From the NCBI GenBank assembly GCA_021775875.1, contig JAJFHA010000011.1:138178-202177 (forward strand): DNA of 64,000 nucleotides, given 5' to 3'. The notes under the pieces are model-generated. The model did not search any database. It worked only from the letters and a program-made list of their open reading frames with translations, and was not told the DNA's origin. Of the stretch, positions 1 through 10,279 are shown piece after piece (positions within the stretch are counted from its first letter, which is position 1; each line of letters starts with the position of its first letter). The stretch is from Hyphomicrobiales bacterium (GTDB taxonomy: Bacteria; Pseudomonadota; Alphaproteobacteria; Rhizobiales; NORP267). The translations under genes were made by a program, and so were the position numbers.

Positions 1-3000
1 GGAGAAGCGGGCATCTCTTTCCGATTGCGGGACTTGGCGCTGCTTAACGATGACGGCGTGCTGCTGGCTGAGGTGCCGCGTGCGGCTGTCAGCCTTTCTC
101 CGTTGAAATTATTAACGGGCGATGTCACGCCAACCTCCATAGATCTGATCGGGCCACGTCTTGTGGTTATTCTTCGCGATGATGGCCGGTTGAAAATTGA
201 TGTTGAGCGGGAAGGCCGGGAACCTGGCTATGGCCCACTTACGCCGACCCAAAGTACCAGCTTGGCTGATGGAAACGAAGTGGAAAGGATCGCCGATGGC
301 GCGTCTCCGGGCTTGCCAACAGCTGCTGAACTAAAACAGATTTTGGGGATCGGCGAGAATGCGTCTGTGGGCAGTTTTTTCGGAAACCTGGACAGGGTCG
401 GCATTCTCGATGCTGATCTGGTTTTTGTCCATGAAAAACTAGGCCTCCGTTGGGGCATCAAGCAAGGAGACCTGGCCCTGTTCCGGGATGAGGGAGGGAT
501 TCGATACGAAGCTTCCGCAGACCTGTCCGATAGTGCCGGAGGATGGCCTTTGCAGGTCACCGGGATTGTTTCAGATCCAGGCGACGGGCTGAAAATAACT
601 GTCGGCATTACCGATTTTATCCCGCGCCAGGCTGCTACCATAGTCGAAGGGCTGGGCGGGTTGGCTATGCTTGATTTGCCCATTGCAGCAGTCGGTGAAA
701 TTCTGTTGGATGATAATGCTACCGTTCGTCATTATGATTTAACTGCGCGCCTGGACGCAGGGTTTTTACGTCTGGGCGATGATACTGACCGTGGATTTCT
801 GGTTGACGAAGGGCTGATCAACGTCAGCTATGATGTTCAGGATAATTTAATTCGGGTCACCTCGTCCTCCTTCGAATTTGGCGACGACCGCGTAACATTG
901 AATGGCTCAATCATACCGCCGGTTGCGGCCACGGAGGGTGTGCCAGAAAACCGGTTTTGGAATTTTCTTCTTGTCGCCAGCGAAGGACTGTTCACTGCCG
1001 AAGGCGTGGATACACCTTTGGAGATGGAAGAGGCGAAAATATTGGGTCGTTATGATCCTCGAAACGGTGAGATATGGATAGACCGCGCCGCGATGTCGGC
1101 AGGTGGAACTGGCATCGGACTGTCAGGTCGTATCAAGGCAGCCGCACGGTCTCCGGAAATTGAATTGTCGGCAAGGTTCCTGCCGATGGGAGTTGATGTC
1201 TTCAAGCAGATTTGGCCAACAATGTTGGCACCTGGTGCGCGGCGCTGGTTTTTTGAAAATATCCATGACGGTTTCATTACAGATTTTGCAGTTGTCGCGG
1301 ATTTCCCTGCTGGCATGATCGCTGATCTCGATGTGGGTGCTCCGATTCCTCAGGAAGCTCTCGATTTGGCCTTCGGATTTACAGACATTACGGCCCGGTA
1401 TTTTTCGGCATTGCCGGATTTGGCCGGAGCTGCTGGTCGGGGCAGGATGAAAGGCGGGCATTTCACGGTTGATGTGTTGCACGGCGCAATAACAGTGGGG
1501 TCCGGTGCCGTTGTTGAAGAAGTTACCGGCACCATAGAAATACCAAATGCCACCGAAGATCCTGCGATTGCGTATATCAGAACGACCGGGGCTGGTTCGA
1601 CCACCGCTTTGCTAGAGTTGATGAATTATGCCCCGCTTGAATATGCCGATGATATTGGATTGGATCCTGCTGAAATAGGAGGCAATTCGACCTTGGAGTT
1701 GGATTTGTCGGTGCCGTTGCTGACAAACGTTACCTACGAAGATGTAAATATTGCGGCGCGCGCAGAAATTCACGAATTTGCCGTTCCTGACCTTTTCGGT
1801 GATCAAGATGTAGAGAATGGTGAATTAATTCTCAGGGTTCTGCCAACGCGGATGGAAGCAGCTGGCGAAATGGATTTGTCCGGTGTTGCAACCCATTTGA
1901 ATTGGCGGCGACCGTTTGGCGTTCCAGGGAGTGGCAATCTCGCTTTGCGGATGAGACTCAACGAAGAAGATCGCTCACGTTTAGGTTTGGATCTGGATTT
2001 TTTACACGGTCCCGTGGAAGTTGAAATTGTTCCTGAAAATATATCTGTGCCTGGTTCGGACCTATCCATTCTTGTTGACCTCACTGAAGCAAGTCTCCGC
2101 TATTCGGAGTTAGGTTGGGAAAAATCTGTTGGTGTTGTTGGCGAGGTTCAGTTCTCGTTGGTTCGTGAGCCGGATGGCAATTTCCAGCTCAATGATTTTA
2201 AATTGGCTGCCTTGGAAACGGCTGTTTCCGGCGCCATTATCATTGATAGCGAGTCACGCATTCTGAGAGCGGATTTTCCCGAATTCTCACTGAATCAGGG
2301 TGATCAGCTTTCAGTTTCCGTGCACCGGTCTGATGACAATACCCTGAACGTGACAGCGCGCGGTCAATCATTCAACGCGGGCGGTGTTTTGCAGGGAATG
2401 TTTACAGGCAACTCTCCAGGGCGGCGGTCTAATTCCAGAGGGACCATCAATCTGGATGCGGTAATTGCCCGTGTAACTGGCGAAGGTGGTTCTGAAATTA
2501 CGGACGTGAATGCACAGGCGAAATTAACAGGCCAAGAAACCTCACGTTTATCGTTAGAAGCCCGCGCCGAAGGGGGGGTGATGACCATCGATATCAGTCC
2601 CAATGGTAATGGGAGAAATATGAGGATTAGTTCAGCCAATGCGGGGGCAACCTTGCGGTTTGCAGGCCTTTATTCGTTAGTTCAAGGCGGTACCATGGTG
2701 CTGAATGCTGTCTTGCCGAACAATTCTGCTGGCGGGATTCACGGTCAACTCGTCGCGAGCCGGTTTCGTATGGTTGACGATCGGATTTTTGTTCCATTGG
2801 CTGAAAATACCGACAACGATGTTATTCAACAGACAGGAGCTCAGCAATCATCGCAGCCGCTTGGTCCGGGCAATTATTTTGAGCGCCTCAGCATGCCATT
2901 TGTGAGGACAAACGGCGTGTTACAAATCGGCGAGTCATTTATCAACGGCCCAACTGTCGGTGCAACATTTAAAGGCCAAGTTGATTTCAACCGCGAGACC

Positions 3001-3270
3001 ATAAATCTGGCAGGCACATATGTGCCTCTATATGCCCTCAACAATCTGTTGAGTAATGTGCCGGTTTTCGGACAAATTTTGACAGGTGGGCGCAATGAAG
3101 GTGTTCTGGCTGTTACATTCGCTGTCGCCGGTCCTTTATCCGATGCACAGATGATTGTGAATCCGGTGTCAGCGATGGCGCCAGGAGTGTTCCGCAAATT
3201 ATTTGATTTCGGTAGTGGCGGCTCAGGTCAACAACCACGCCAACCGGTTGTAGTCGAAGAAACTCGTTAA
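1..3270 (+). CDS. AsmA/YhdP-like envelope protein, C-terminal 1089 residues (5' end outside window)
   Basis: The reading frame is open from the first base, and the first in-frame start-like codon (TTG at 25) lies inside continuous coding sequence, so the gene begins upstream of the window. The protein is a long beta-rich repetitive chain of the AsmA/DUF3971 superfamily. The last 250 residues show the typical AsmA-like C-terminal pattern: a segment around GTYVPLYALNN, then VNPVSAMAPGVFRKLF near the end. Family members (YhdP, TamB, AsmA) are anchored in the inner membrane and span the periplasm, where they are implicated in phospholipid transport and outer-membrane homeostasis. The membrane anchor must lie upstream of the visible part. 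The gene converges on tyrS with a 30 bp gap and no clear terminator. The family call is good; the exact subfamily is uncertain. Confidence 0.85.
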   Translation, partial: GEAGISFRLRDLALLNDDGVLLAEVPRAAVSLSPLKLLTGDVTPTSIDLIGPRLVVILRDDGRLKIDVEREGREPGYGPLTPTQSTSLADGNEVERIADGASPGLPTAAELKQILGIGENASVGSFFGNLDRVGILDADLVFVHEKLGLRWGIKQGDLALFRDEGGIRYEASADLSDSAGGWPLQVTGIVSDPGDGLKITVGITDFIPRQAATIVEGLGGLAMLDLPIAAVGEILLDDNATVRHYDLTARLDAGFLRLGDDTDRGFLVDEGLINVSYDVQDNLIRVTSSSFEFGDDRVTLNGSIIPPVAATEGVPENRFWNFLLVASEGLFTAEGVDTPLEMEEAKILGRYDPRNGEIWIDRAAMSAGGTGIGLSGRIKAAARSPEIELSARFLPMGVDVFKQIWPTMLAPGARRWFFENIHDGFITDFAVVADFPAGMIADLDVGAPIPQEALDLAFGFTDITARYFSALPDLAGAAGRGRMKGGHFTVDVLHGAITVGSGAVVEEVTGTIEIPNATEDPAIAYIRTTGAGSTTALLELMNYAPLEYADDIGLDPAEIGGNSTLELDLSVPLLTNVTYEDVNIAARAEIHEFAVPDLFGDQDVENGELILRVLPTRMEAAGEMDLSGVATHLNWRRPFGVPGSGNLALRMRLNEEDRSRLGLDLDFLHGPVEVEIVPENISVPGSDLSILVDLTEASLRYSELGWEKSVGVVGEVQFSLVREPDGNFQLNDFKLAALETAVSGAIIIDSESRILRADFPEFSLNQGDQLSVSVHRSDDNTLNVTARGQSFNAGGVLQGMFTGNSPGRRSNSRGTINLDAVIARVTGEGGSEITDVNAQAKLTGQETSRLSLEARAEGGVMTIDISPNGNGRNMRISSANAGATLRFAGLYSLVQGGTMVLNAVLPNNSAGGIHGQLVASRFRMVDDRIFVPLAENTDNDVIQQTGAQQSSQPLGPGNYFERLSMPFVRTNGVLQIGESFINGPTVGATFKGQVDFNRETINLAGTYVPLYALNNLLSNVPVFGQILTGGRNEGVLAVTFAVAGPLSDAQMIVNPVSAMAPGVFRKLFDFGSGGSGQQPRQPVVVEETR

Positions 3271-3300
3271 GTGGCTCGCTGATTGCAACCGGAACATGAC

Positions 3301-4560
3301 TTAACTGGATTTCAGAAGCACGTGGCGTTTCTTGCCAACAGACAATTTGATGACGCCATCGCCGGTCTGATGATTCTCCGTCAGCGACAATTTTTCATCT
3401 TCGACAAGGGTGTCGTTAACCCGCACAGCGCGTCCGCGAATATGTCGCCGGGCTTCACCATTTGAAGAAGCCAGGCCAGCTAAATTCAATGCGCGCACGA
3501 TGCCTAGACCCTCTGTAATATCTTTACCGGACAGGGTGACGGTCGGAAGGCCCTCGGCAAGGCCTCCTTCTTCAAAGGTTTTACGCGCGGTTTCGGCTGA
3601 ATTTTCTGCAGCCGTGTCGCCATGCACCATGCGGGTGGCGTGATGTGCTAAAATCTTTTTGGCTTCGTTTATTTCAGCGCCCTCAAGTTTTTCCAAACGG
3701 CCAATTTCATCCAGTGGTAGCTCCGTAAAGAGTCGCAGGAAACGCCCCACATCGGCGTCTTCGGTATTGCGCCAATATTGCCAATAATCATAGGCCGACA
3801 GCATATCGTCGTTGAGCCATACAGCACCGTCTGCGGTCTTGCCCATCTTGGCACCGGATGATGTGGCGAGCAGGGGTGATGTCAGGGCGAACATGTCAGC
3901 ACCTTCGATCCGGCGACCAAGGTCGATGCCCGATAGTATATTGCCCCATTGGTCTGACCCGCCCATTTGTAGTGTGCAGCCATAGCGCCGGTACAATTCA
4001 ACAAAGTCATAGGCCTGAAGGATCATGTAGTTGAATTCGAGAAACGAGAGATGTTGTTCGCGCTCCAGCCGCAAACGAATTGAATCGCGGTGGATCATTT
4101 CGTTGATCGAAACATGCCTGCCCACATCGCGCAGGAAATCCACATAGGCAATCGAGAGCAGCCAGTCCGCATTATCCGGCATCAGCGCGTCTTTGGTATT
4201 CGGACCATCGCCAAATTTCAAAAAGCGGGAAAAGACTTTTCGAATACCTTCCATGTTGGCTTTGATGTCATCAGCGGTCAGCATTTTGCGGGATTCATCT
4301 TTGCCTGACGGGTCGCCAACGCGGGTGGTGCCGCTTCCCATAAGCGCCAGTGGGCGATGGCCGGTTTGCTGGAACCAATACAGCATCATGATCTGCACCA
4401 GGCTACCGGCGTGAAGGCTGGGGGCTGTGCAATCAAACCCGATATAGGCCGTGACCTGGCCCTTCATCAACGCAGCATCAAGGCCGTCCGCATTGGAACA
4501 TTGGTGAATGAAACCTCGTTCACTCAGAATATTAAGGAAATCGGACCTATATTTGGTCAT
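3301..4560 (-). CDS. tyrS: Tyrosyl-tRNA synthetase
   Basis: This 419-residue class I aminoacyl-tRNA synthetase charges tRNA-Tyr in the cytoplasm. The HIGH-type signature appears as HAGS near residue 50, preceded by AYIGFD. The KMSKS loop appears as KMGKT around residue 235, after a segment (GGSDQWGNI) typical of TyrRS substrate recognition. The last 60 residues form an S4-type RNA-binding domain ([13 protein letters not shown]). Length matches bacterial TyrRS. The ATG at 4560 is the natural start. The gene is divergent from anmK with 95 bp between starts, which must hold promoters for both. Confidence 0.97.
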   Translation of the reverse strand: MTKYRSDFLNILSERGFIHQCSNADGLDAALMKGQVTAYIGFDCTAPSLHAGSLVQIMMLYWFQQTGHRPLALMGSGTTRVGDPSGKDESRKMLTADDIKANMEGIRKVFSRFLKFGDGPNTKDALMPDNADWLLSIAYVDFLRDVGRHVSINEMIHRDSIRLRLEREQHLSFLEFNYMILQAYDFVELYRRYGCTLQMGGSDQWGNILSGIDLGRRIEGADMFALTSPLLATSSGAKMGKTADGAVWLNDDMLSAYDYWQYWRNTEDADVGRFLRLFTELPLDEIGRLEKLEGAEINEAKKILAHHATRMVHGDTAAENSAETARKTFEEGGLAEGLPTVTLSGKDITEGLGIVRALNLAGLASSNGEARRHIRGRAVRVNDTLVEDEKLSLTENHQTGDGVIKLSVGKKRHVLLKSS

Positions 4561-4655
4561 CGGGACTAGTTCCTGCGGTCTGTCTGTGGCGGAGCCGGAA
4601 TAACGTATTTGTCTGTTTGTAGCAGCATGAAGATATCAATGCACGAGGCTGATAC

Positions 4656-5780
4656 ATGCCCAGAACCCTGCACGCAATCGGAATGATGAGCGGAACATCG
4701 ATGGATGGTGTGGATGCCGCCATTATCGAGACCAGTGGCGAGGTCATTCAATCACTCGGGCCGACCTTTTTTCGTGAATACTCGGCGACAGAGCGTGCGG
4801 CAATCGCGGCGGCTATTGGACATGCTGCCGAGGCGGATTTATCAGATAAAAGCTGGCTGGAAAATCCAGTCATCCGGATCGCAACTAAAATTGTGACGGT
4901 GGCGCATCAGGAAACAATTGAATCAATCCTCAAAGAATCCGGGTTAAGCGATTTAGATATCGACGTAATCGGCTTTCACGGCCAGACAATTCTTCACCGT
5001 CCTGAATTATCCCTGACCATTCAATTAGGTGACGGGCAGGCATTGGCCGATCAAACCGGCATCGATGTGGTGTTTGATTTGCGCGCTGCCGATATCGCCG
5101 GCGGAGGGCAGGGCGCACCGTTAGCTCCGGTATATCACCGGGCGTTGGTGGAAATGTCCTCGCACAGAATACCGGTGGCGGTGCTGAACATTGGCGGGAT
5201 TGCCAATGTTACATGGATCGGAGAAGGCGATAATATGATCGCGTTCGATACCGGCCCCGGTAACGTTTTGCTGGATGAATGGATGCTGGCGAAAACTGGC
5301 GTGGCTATGGATGAGGGCGGTATGGCCGCCGCCAGGGGGCAGGTGGACACTGAAATACTGGCTGAGTTATTGGACAATCTGTTTTTTCAGACGGTGCCGC
5401 CAAAATCTCTGGATCGGCTGGATTTTTCTTCAAAACCAGTTGCAGGCCTGTCGCTGGAAGATGGCGCTGCGACCCTAACAGCGTTCACCGCCGCTTCAAT
5501 CGCGCAATCAACAGATCATTTTCCCGCCCCGACCAACGATTGGATCGTGACAGGTGGCGGTGCCTTAAATCCGGTTTTAATGGCCACTTTATCAAAAAAT
5601 CTACCGGGCAACGTCGCCACCGCGTCTGACTTTGGCTGGTCAGACACATTCATTGAAGCCCAGGCATTTGGCTATATGGCGGTACGCTCGATTAACGGCT
5701 TGCCTCTGACATTCCCCGGTACAACTGGCATTGACCGCCCGTTAACCGGGGGCGTACTGGCAAAATCCGTCAAGCGTTGA
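4656..5780 (+). CDS. anmK: Anhydro-N-acetylmuramic acid kinase
   Basis: AnmK (374 residues) hydrolyses and phosphorylates 1,6-anhydro-MurNAc to MurNAc-6-phosphate during recycling of cell-wall peptidoglycan. The N-terminal glycine-rich ATP motif GMMSGTSMDGVDAA (residues 9-22) and the IAFDTGPGN motif near residue 198 are diagnostic of the ASKHA-fold AnmK family, and the length is standard. The gene is divergent from tyrS. Its last 11 bases overlap the convergent alpha/beta hydrolase gene, so the two mRNAs are complementary at their 3' ends. Confidence 0.96.
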   Translation: MPRTLHAIGMMSGTSMDGVDAAIIETSGEVIQSLGPTFFREYSATERAAIAAAIGHAAEADLSDKSWLENPVIRIATKIVTVAHQETIESILKESGLSDLDIDVIGFHGQTILHRPELSLTIQLGDGQALADQTGIDVVFDLRAADIAGGGQGAPLAPVYHRALVEMSSHRIPVAVLNIGGIANVTWIGEGDNMIAFDTGPGNVLLDEWMLAKTGVAMDEGGMAAARGQVDTEILAELLDNLFFQTVPPKSLDRLDFSSKPVAGLSLEDGAATLTAFTAASIAQSTDHFPAPTNDWIVTGGGALNPVLMATLSKNLPGNVATASDFGWSDTFIEAQAFGYMAVRSINGLPLTFPGTTGIDRPLTGGVLAKSVKR

Positions 5781-6432
5781 TGTCGGCTTCGATCTCAGTG
5801 ATCCGCATATCTACATAATCGCCGCACCGATCGATCAGTTCTTCGACTTTGCCTTCAAAGAAATGGTTGGTATCCGGCATGATCTGATGATCAATGACGA
5901 TGCCCTTTTGAGTTTTGAGTTTTTCAACCAATGTCTCAACGGCGTCTGGCGGCGCGACGGCATCCTTGGCACCGTTGATGATCAGCCCGGAAGACGGGCA
6001 AGGGGCAAGGAAGCTGAAATCATAAAGATTGGCAGGTGGTGCGATTGTGATGAAGCCTTCAACTTCGGGACGGCGCATCAGCAATTGCATCGAAATCCAT
6101 GATCCGAACGAAAAACCGGCGATCCAGCAGGCGCGTGATTCCGGGTTGAAAGATTGAATCCAGTCCAGCGCAGAAGCTGAATCGGATAATTCGCCAATCC
6201 CGTGATCAAAATATCCCTGACTGCGCCCGACACCGCGAAAATTAAACCGCAAAACCGTAAACCCGCGCTTTGCGAACATGTAATAAAGCTGATGAATGAT
6301 CTGGTTATTCATCGTTCCGCCAAATGCCGGGTGCGGGTGCAGAATGATGGCAATCGGTGAGGTTTCGTTTTTACCGGGCTGGTATCGCCCTTCCAGACGT
6401 CCGGAGGGGCCATTAAAAATTACTTCTGGCAT
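5770..6432 (-). CDS. Alpha/beta hydrolase (COG2945-like)
   Basis: This 220-residue cytoplasmic alpha/beta-fold hydrolase has the oxyanion-side HPHPAFGGTMNN segment near residue 32, the nucleophile elbow GFSFGS near residue 106, an acidic residue in the GAKDAVAPP loop and the catalytic His in DTNHFF near residue 190. This matches the compact family found beside iscS/suf genes in many alphaproteobacteria; its substrate is unknown. The ATG at 6432 gives the usual MPEVIFNGP-like opening. It is divergent from the suf operon and overlaps the 3' end of anmK by 11 bp. Confidence 0.88.
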   Translation of the reverse strand: MPEVIFNGPSGRLEGRYQPGKNETSPIAIILHPHPAFGGTMNNQIIHQLYYMFAKRGFTVLRFNFRGVGRSQGYFDHGIGELSDSASALDWIQSFNPESRACWIAGFSFGSWISMQLLMRRPEVEGFITIAPPANLYDFSFLAPCPSSGLIINGAKDAVAPPDAVETLVEKLKTQKGIVIDHQIMPDTNHFFEGKVEELIDRCGDYVDMRITEIEADINA

Positions 6433-6782
6433 AAAATATCCTGTTTACGCTGTGATAGTACAAACTACCAAAATGGGTCGGCTCATGATCGAATAACCCT
6501 GTCTCAATCGCGCATTTTGAAGGCTTGCAGGCCATTAAAAACTGGCCTACCTTAGATCAATTCAAGAATTTGCAGGTACTTTTCAGTGTCTGCAAACGAA
6601 GCGCGGTTTGTGCCTGGATCATCCTTTTATGAAAGATGTGCACGTACATAGCACGTGAAATGGGTCTATGTGCAAATTCTTCGTTATATATATGATATCA
6701 TTGTGGAATTATAAGTGTGTGTCCTGTGGGCAAAATTGAAATAAGAAAATGAAGCGAAAATAAAAGGCCTGACCGGAATCAA
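6433..6782. other. 350 bp divergent intergenic region before the suf operon; no gene
   Basis: No credible coding frame is present on either strand. The right half is AT-rich, as expected for the suf promoter. Visible elements are a 6 bp inverted repeat at 6529-6548 (AGGCCA, 8-base loop, TGGCCT), a GCACGT direct repeat at 6640-6645 and 6651-6656 (11 bp period, one helical turn), and the perfect palindrome ATGATATCAT at 6692-6701. Any of these could be operators for the divergent promoters. None matches an IscR or ICE/Irr consensus that I can recognise. The rrf2/iscR gene often found here is absent. Confidence 0.5.
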
Positions 6783-7964
6783 ATGACGTCGAAACGAACA
6801 TATCTTGATTACAACGCAACGGCGCCATTGTGCGTTGAGGCGCGTGCTGCGATGGCAGCCGTCGAGCGCACGTTTGGCAACCCGTCTTCGGTCCATGCCG
6901 AGGGACGTGCCGCCAGAGCCCTGATCGAAGATGCGCGGGAACGGATCGCTGAAATTTTTCAGGTTTCTGCTGGGGATGTCATTTTCACATCAGGCGGATC
7001 GGAAGCTGCTGCAACGATTTTGTCGCCAGGAACGGGACGCCGCGAAAATCGCGATCCCGTAAGCAAGTTTCTTGTTGGCGCCACCGAGCATGATTGCGTT
7101 CTGCGCGGACACCGGTTCGCGACAGAAATGGTCGAAATTCTCAAAGTAGGCCGGGACGGCTTACTGGATATCGAACATTTGGCCCAGCGCATTGAATATC
7201 TGTGCGAAGCTCATGGTCCGGAATCCACCATGGTGGCGTTACAAGCGGCCAATAATGAAACCGGTATCTTGCAACCTTTGTCAGACGTTCGCGACGTGCT
7301 TGAAGCGTCCGGCGCTTTGCTTGTGGTTGATGCCGTTCAATGTGTGGGCCGCACCGCGCTTGACCGGGAAAGCCTTCCGGGCGATGTGCTTTTCATGTCG
7401 GCGCATAAATTTGGTGGCCCCAAAGGGTCAGGTGCGATCGTACTGCGCCGTGAAGGCATCGAGATTGACCCGATGATGCGCGGCGGCGGGCAGGAGCGTA
7501 ACCAACGTGCTGGTACTGAAAATCCGACTGCAATTGTTGGCTTTGCAGCCGCGCTTGAAGCCGCTATTCATGATCGCGAGATTGTGCAGTCGCGTATCTG
7601 TGGATTACGGAACACTCTGGAAGCAGGCATTTTGGCGATAACGCCAGATGCCGTCATTGTTGGTGGATCGGTTCCCCGCTTGCAGAATACCGCCTGTATT
7701 GCTATCTCAGGCTTACATGCCGAGACCAGTGTGATCGGTTTTGACCTTAGAGGATTTGCGGTAAGCGCCGGGTCTGCCTGTTCATCAGGCAAAGTTGGCG
7801 CGTCCCATGTCCTTGAAGCCATGGGACTGGAGGCCGATTTGGCGTCCAGCGCGATCCGGGTAAGCCTTGGCAAGGAGACGAGTGAAGACGAAGTTGAGAG
7901 GTTTTTAGAAGCGTGGCGCGAAATAACCTGTTCCCTTGAAGAACGGCGTCGCGGCGCAGCCTAG
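6783..7964 (+). CDS. Cysteine desulfurase, class I (NifS/IscS-like), first gene of the suf operon
   Basis: This 393-residue PLP enzyme removes sulfur from L-cysteine and holds it as a persulfide for Fe-S assembly. The PLP Schiff-base lysine is Lys209 in SAHKFGGPKG and the catalytic cysteine is Cys333 in the SAGSACSSGK loop, which is the long flexible loop of the NifS/IscS class, unlike SufS. It also shows AANNETG and the ERNQRAGTEN phosphate-binding segment. The ATG at 6783 fits the conserved YLDYNATAPL opening. sufB follows after about 55 bp on the same strand. A second, class II desulfurase (SufS) lies further down the operon. A nifS-like gene at the head of suf is common in alphaproteobacteria. 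Confidence 0.92.
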   Translation: MTSKRTYLDYNATAPLCVEARAAMAAVERTFGNPSSVHAEGRAARALIEDARERIAEIFQVSAGDVIFTSGGSEAAATILSPGTGRRENRDPVSKFLVGATEHDCVLRGHRFATEMVEILKVGRDGLLDIEHLAQRIEYLCEAHGPESTMVALQAANNETGILQPLSDVRDVLEASGALLVVDAVQCVGRTALDRESLPGDVLFMSAHKFGGPKGSGAIVLRREGIEIDPMMRGGGQERNQRAGTENPTAIVGFAAALEAAIHDREIVQSRICGLRNTLEAGILAITPDAVIVGGSVPRLQNTACIAISGLHAETSVIGFDLRGFAVSAGSACSSGKVGASHVLEAMGLEADLASSAIRVSLGKETSEDEVERFLEAWREITCSLEERRRGAA

Positions 7965-8019
7965 TAAATACTGAAATACCGGCCGGCGGCCCTTGAAGCC
8001 GCATGGGATGGAGAGAAAA

Positions 8020-9489
8020 ATGGTAGCGATTAAAGAGACCGTCGACCAGGTCAAAGGTCTCGACGTTGAAGAATACAAGTATGGCTTCGTCACGGATATT
8101 GAATCCGAAAAAGCCCCCAAAGGCTTAAACGAAGACATCATCCGTTTCATATCGGAGAAAAAAGGTGAGCCGGACTGGATGCTTGAATCCCGTCTGGACG
8201 CCTACCGCCGTTGGCGCACCATGACCGAGCCCACATGGGCCAAGGTCGATTATCACGACATAGATTTTGACGACCTCTATTATTTCTCGGCTCCCAAAAC
8301 CAAAGAGGGCCCGGAATCCATTGATGATGTGGATCCGGAACTCTTGCGGACATACGAGAAGCTCGGCATCCCATTGCGCGAGCAGGAAATCCTGGCCGGT
8401 GTCAAAACGTCTAAGATTGCGGTTGATGCGATCTTCGATTCCGTGTCTGTAGTCACCACCTTCAAGGAAGAGTTGGCTAAATCCGGCGTGATTTTCTGCC
8501 CGATTTCAGAAGCCTTACGGGACCACCCGGAATTGGTGCGGAAATACCTTGGCTCGGTTGTTCCGGTATCCGATAATTTTTACGCCACGCTAAATTCAGC
8601 CGTTTTCTCTGACGGGTCTTTTGTCTACATTCCCGAGGGCGTGCGATGCCCCATGGAATTGTCGACCTATTTCCGGATCAACGAGCCCAATACCGGCCAG
8701 TTTGAACGCACCCTGATCATCGCGGAGAAAGGGTCTTACGTCTCGTATTTGGAAGGATGCACCGCGCCCATGCGCGACGAAAACCAGTTGCACGCGGCAA
8801 TCGTTGAACTGATCGCCCACGAAGACGCCGAGATCAAATATTCCACCGTCCAGAACTGGTATCCGGGCGACAAGGACGGCAAGGGCGGGATTTATAATTT
8901 TGTCACCAAGCGCGGCGATTGCCGGGGCGATAATTCAAAAATTTCATGGACCCAGGTAGAAACCGGGTCGGCGGTCACCTGGAAATATCCAAGCTGTATT
9001 TTGCGCGGCGATAACAGCCAGGGCGAATTTTATTCAATCGCCATTTCCAACGGCTACCAGCAGGTGGATTCAGGCACCAAGATGATCCATCTGGGCAAGA
9101 ACACCACAAGCAGGATCATCTCAAAGGGCATTTCGGCGGGCAAATCATCCAACACCTATCGCGGCAAAGTATCGGCCCATCGCAAGGCAACCGGCACGCG
9201 GAATTTCACCCAATGCGATTCCCTGCTGATCGGCGACCAATGTTCCGCCCATACAATTCCCTATATGGATGCCAAAAACCGCTCGGTGACGTTTGAACAC
9301 GAAGCCACCACGTCGAAAATTTCCGAGGATCAATTGTTTTACTGCCAGCAACGTGGCCTCAACGAAGAAGAGGCCGTCGCCCTGATCGTCAACGGTTTTT
9401 GCCGCGAAGTGCTGCAGCAATTGCCGATGGAATTCGCGGTTGAAGCACAAAAGCTGGTCGGGATTTCCTTAGAGGGAAGTGTCGGATGA
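8020..9489 (+). CDS. sufB: Fe-S cluster assembly scaffold SufB
   Basis: SufB (489 residues) forms the SufBC2D scaffold on which Fe-S clusters are built. The sequence has the SufB-typical [19 protein letters not shown] segment, then [18 protein letters not shown] in the beta-helix core, and ends with an ELPM-type segment ([21 protein letters not shown]). The frame is open further upstream to a TTG at 7993 and an ATG at 8008. I place the start at the ATG at 8020 because GGAGAG sits at 8010-8015 and the protein then begins [11 protein letters not shown], as in relatives. sufC follows after 40 bp. Confidence 0.95.
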   Translation: MVAIKETVDQVKGLDVEEYKYGFVTDIESEKAPKGLNEDIIRFISEKKGEPDWMLESRLDAYRRWRTMTEPTWAKVDYHDIDFDDLYYFSAPKTKEGPESIDDVDPELLRTYEKLGIPLREQEILAGVKTSKIAVDAIFDSVSVVTTFKEELAKSGVIFCPISEALRDHPELVRKYLGSVVPVSDNFYATLNSAVFSDGSFVYIPEGVRCPMELSTYFRINEPNTGQFERTLIIAEKGSYVSYLEGCTAPMRDENQLHAAIVELIAHEDAEIKYSTVQNWYPGDKDGKGGIYNFVTKRGDCRGDNSKISWTQVETGSAVTWKYPSCILRGDNSQGEFYSIAISNGYQQVDSGTKMIHLGKNTTSRIISKGISAGKSSNTYRGKVSAHRKATGTRNFTQCDSLLIGDQCSAHTIPYMDAKNRSVTFEHEATTSKISEDQLFYCQQRGLNEEEAVALIVNGFCREVLQQLPMEFAVEAQKLVGISLEGSVG

Positions 9490-9529
9490 TTACTGCGATT
9501 TTTAGTTACGAGAACGGAATTTAATAGAA

Positions 9530-10279
9530 ATGCTTTCAATAAAAAATCTCCACGCGGTCGTTGATGGCCAGGAAATTCTGCGCGGGCTGAACCTCGAAGT
9601 ACCAGCCGGCGAAGTCCATGCCATTATGGGGCCGAACGGCGCTGGCAAATCTACCCTGTCATATGTATTGGCGGGCAAAGCTGGTTACGAAGTAACCAAA
9701 GGCAGCGTGACCTTGAACGGTGAAAATATCCTCGAAATGCAACCCGATGAGCGGGCGTCCGCGGGGGTATTTCTGGCGTTTCAATATCCGATGGAAATTC
9801 CAGGTGTTCCAACCCTGACATTTCTTCGCCAGGCCTTGAATTCCCAACTCCGGACCCGGGGTGAGGATGAAATGTCGACGCCGGATTTCATGCGCCTTAT
9901 TCGCGAGAAAAGCGCCGAGTTGAAGATCGAGCAGGACATGCTGAAACGCGCTGTCAATGTAGGTTTTTCGGGCGGCGAGAAAAAGCGCAACGAAGTGCTT
10001 CAGATGGCAGTGTTGCAGCCCAAATTGTGTGTGCTGGACGAAACCGATTCAGGTCTTGATATCGATGCTCTCAGGATCGTATCTGATGGCGTCAACGCCC
10101 TGCGTAGCCCGGATCGTGCTTTTGTAATCATCACCCATTACCAGCGTCTTCTGGATTATATCGTTCCGGATAAAGTGCACGTGCTCTCCAAGGGCCGCAT
10201 TGTTCGCACCGGTGACAAAGATCTGGCGCTTGAACTTGAAGACAAGGGTTACGCCGAATTTGAAGAGACCGCCGCATGA
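9530..10279 (+). CDS. sufC: Fe-S cluster assembly ATPase SufC
   Basis: SufC (249 residues) is the soluble ABC-type ATPase that drives SufBC2D. It shows Walker A GPNGAGKST near residue 35, the SufC-specific signature FSGGEKKRNE around residue 147 and Walker B LCVLDETDSGLDID around residue 168, with the His switch in ITHYQRLL. It has no transmembrane partner, which fits SufC rather than a transporter. The stop overlaps the sufD start (ATGA at 10276-10279), so the two are translationally coupled. Confidence 0.97.
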   Translation: MLSIKNLHAVVDGQEILRGLNLEVPAGEVHAIMGPNGAGKSTLSYVLAGKAGYEVTKGSVTLNGENILEMQPDERASAGVFLAFQYPMEIPGVPTLTFLRQALNSQLRTRGEDEMSTPDFMRLIREKSAELKIEQDMLKRAVNVGFSGGEKKRNEVLQMAVLQPKLCVLDETDSGLDIDALRIVSDGVNALRSPDRAFVIITHYQRLLDYIVPDKVHVLSKGRIVRTGDKDLALELEDKGYAEFEETAA

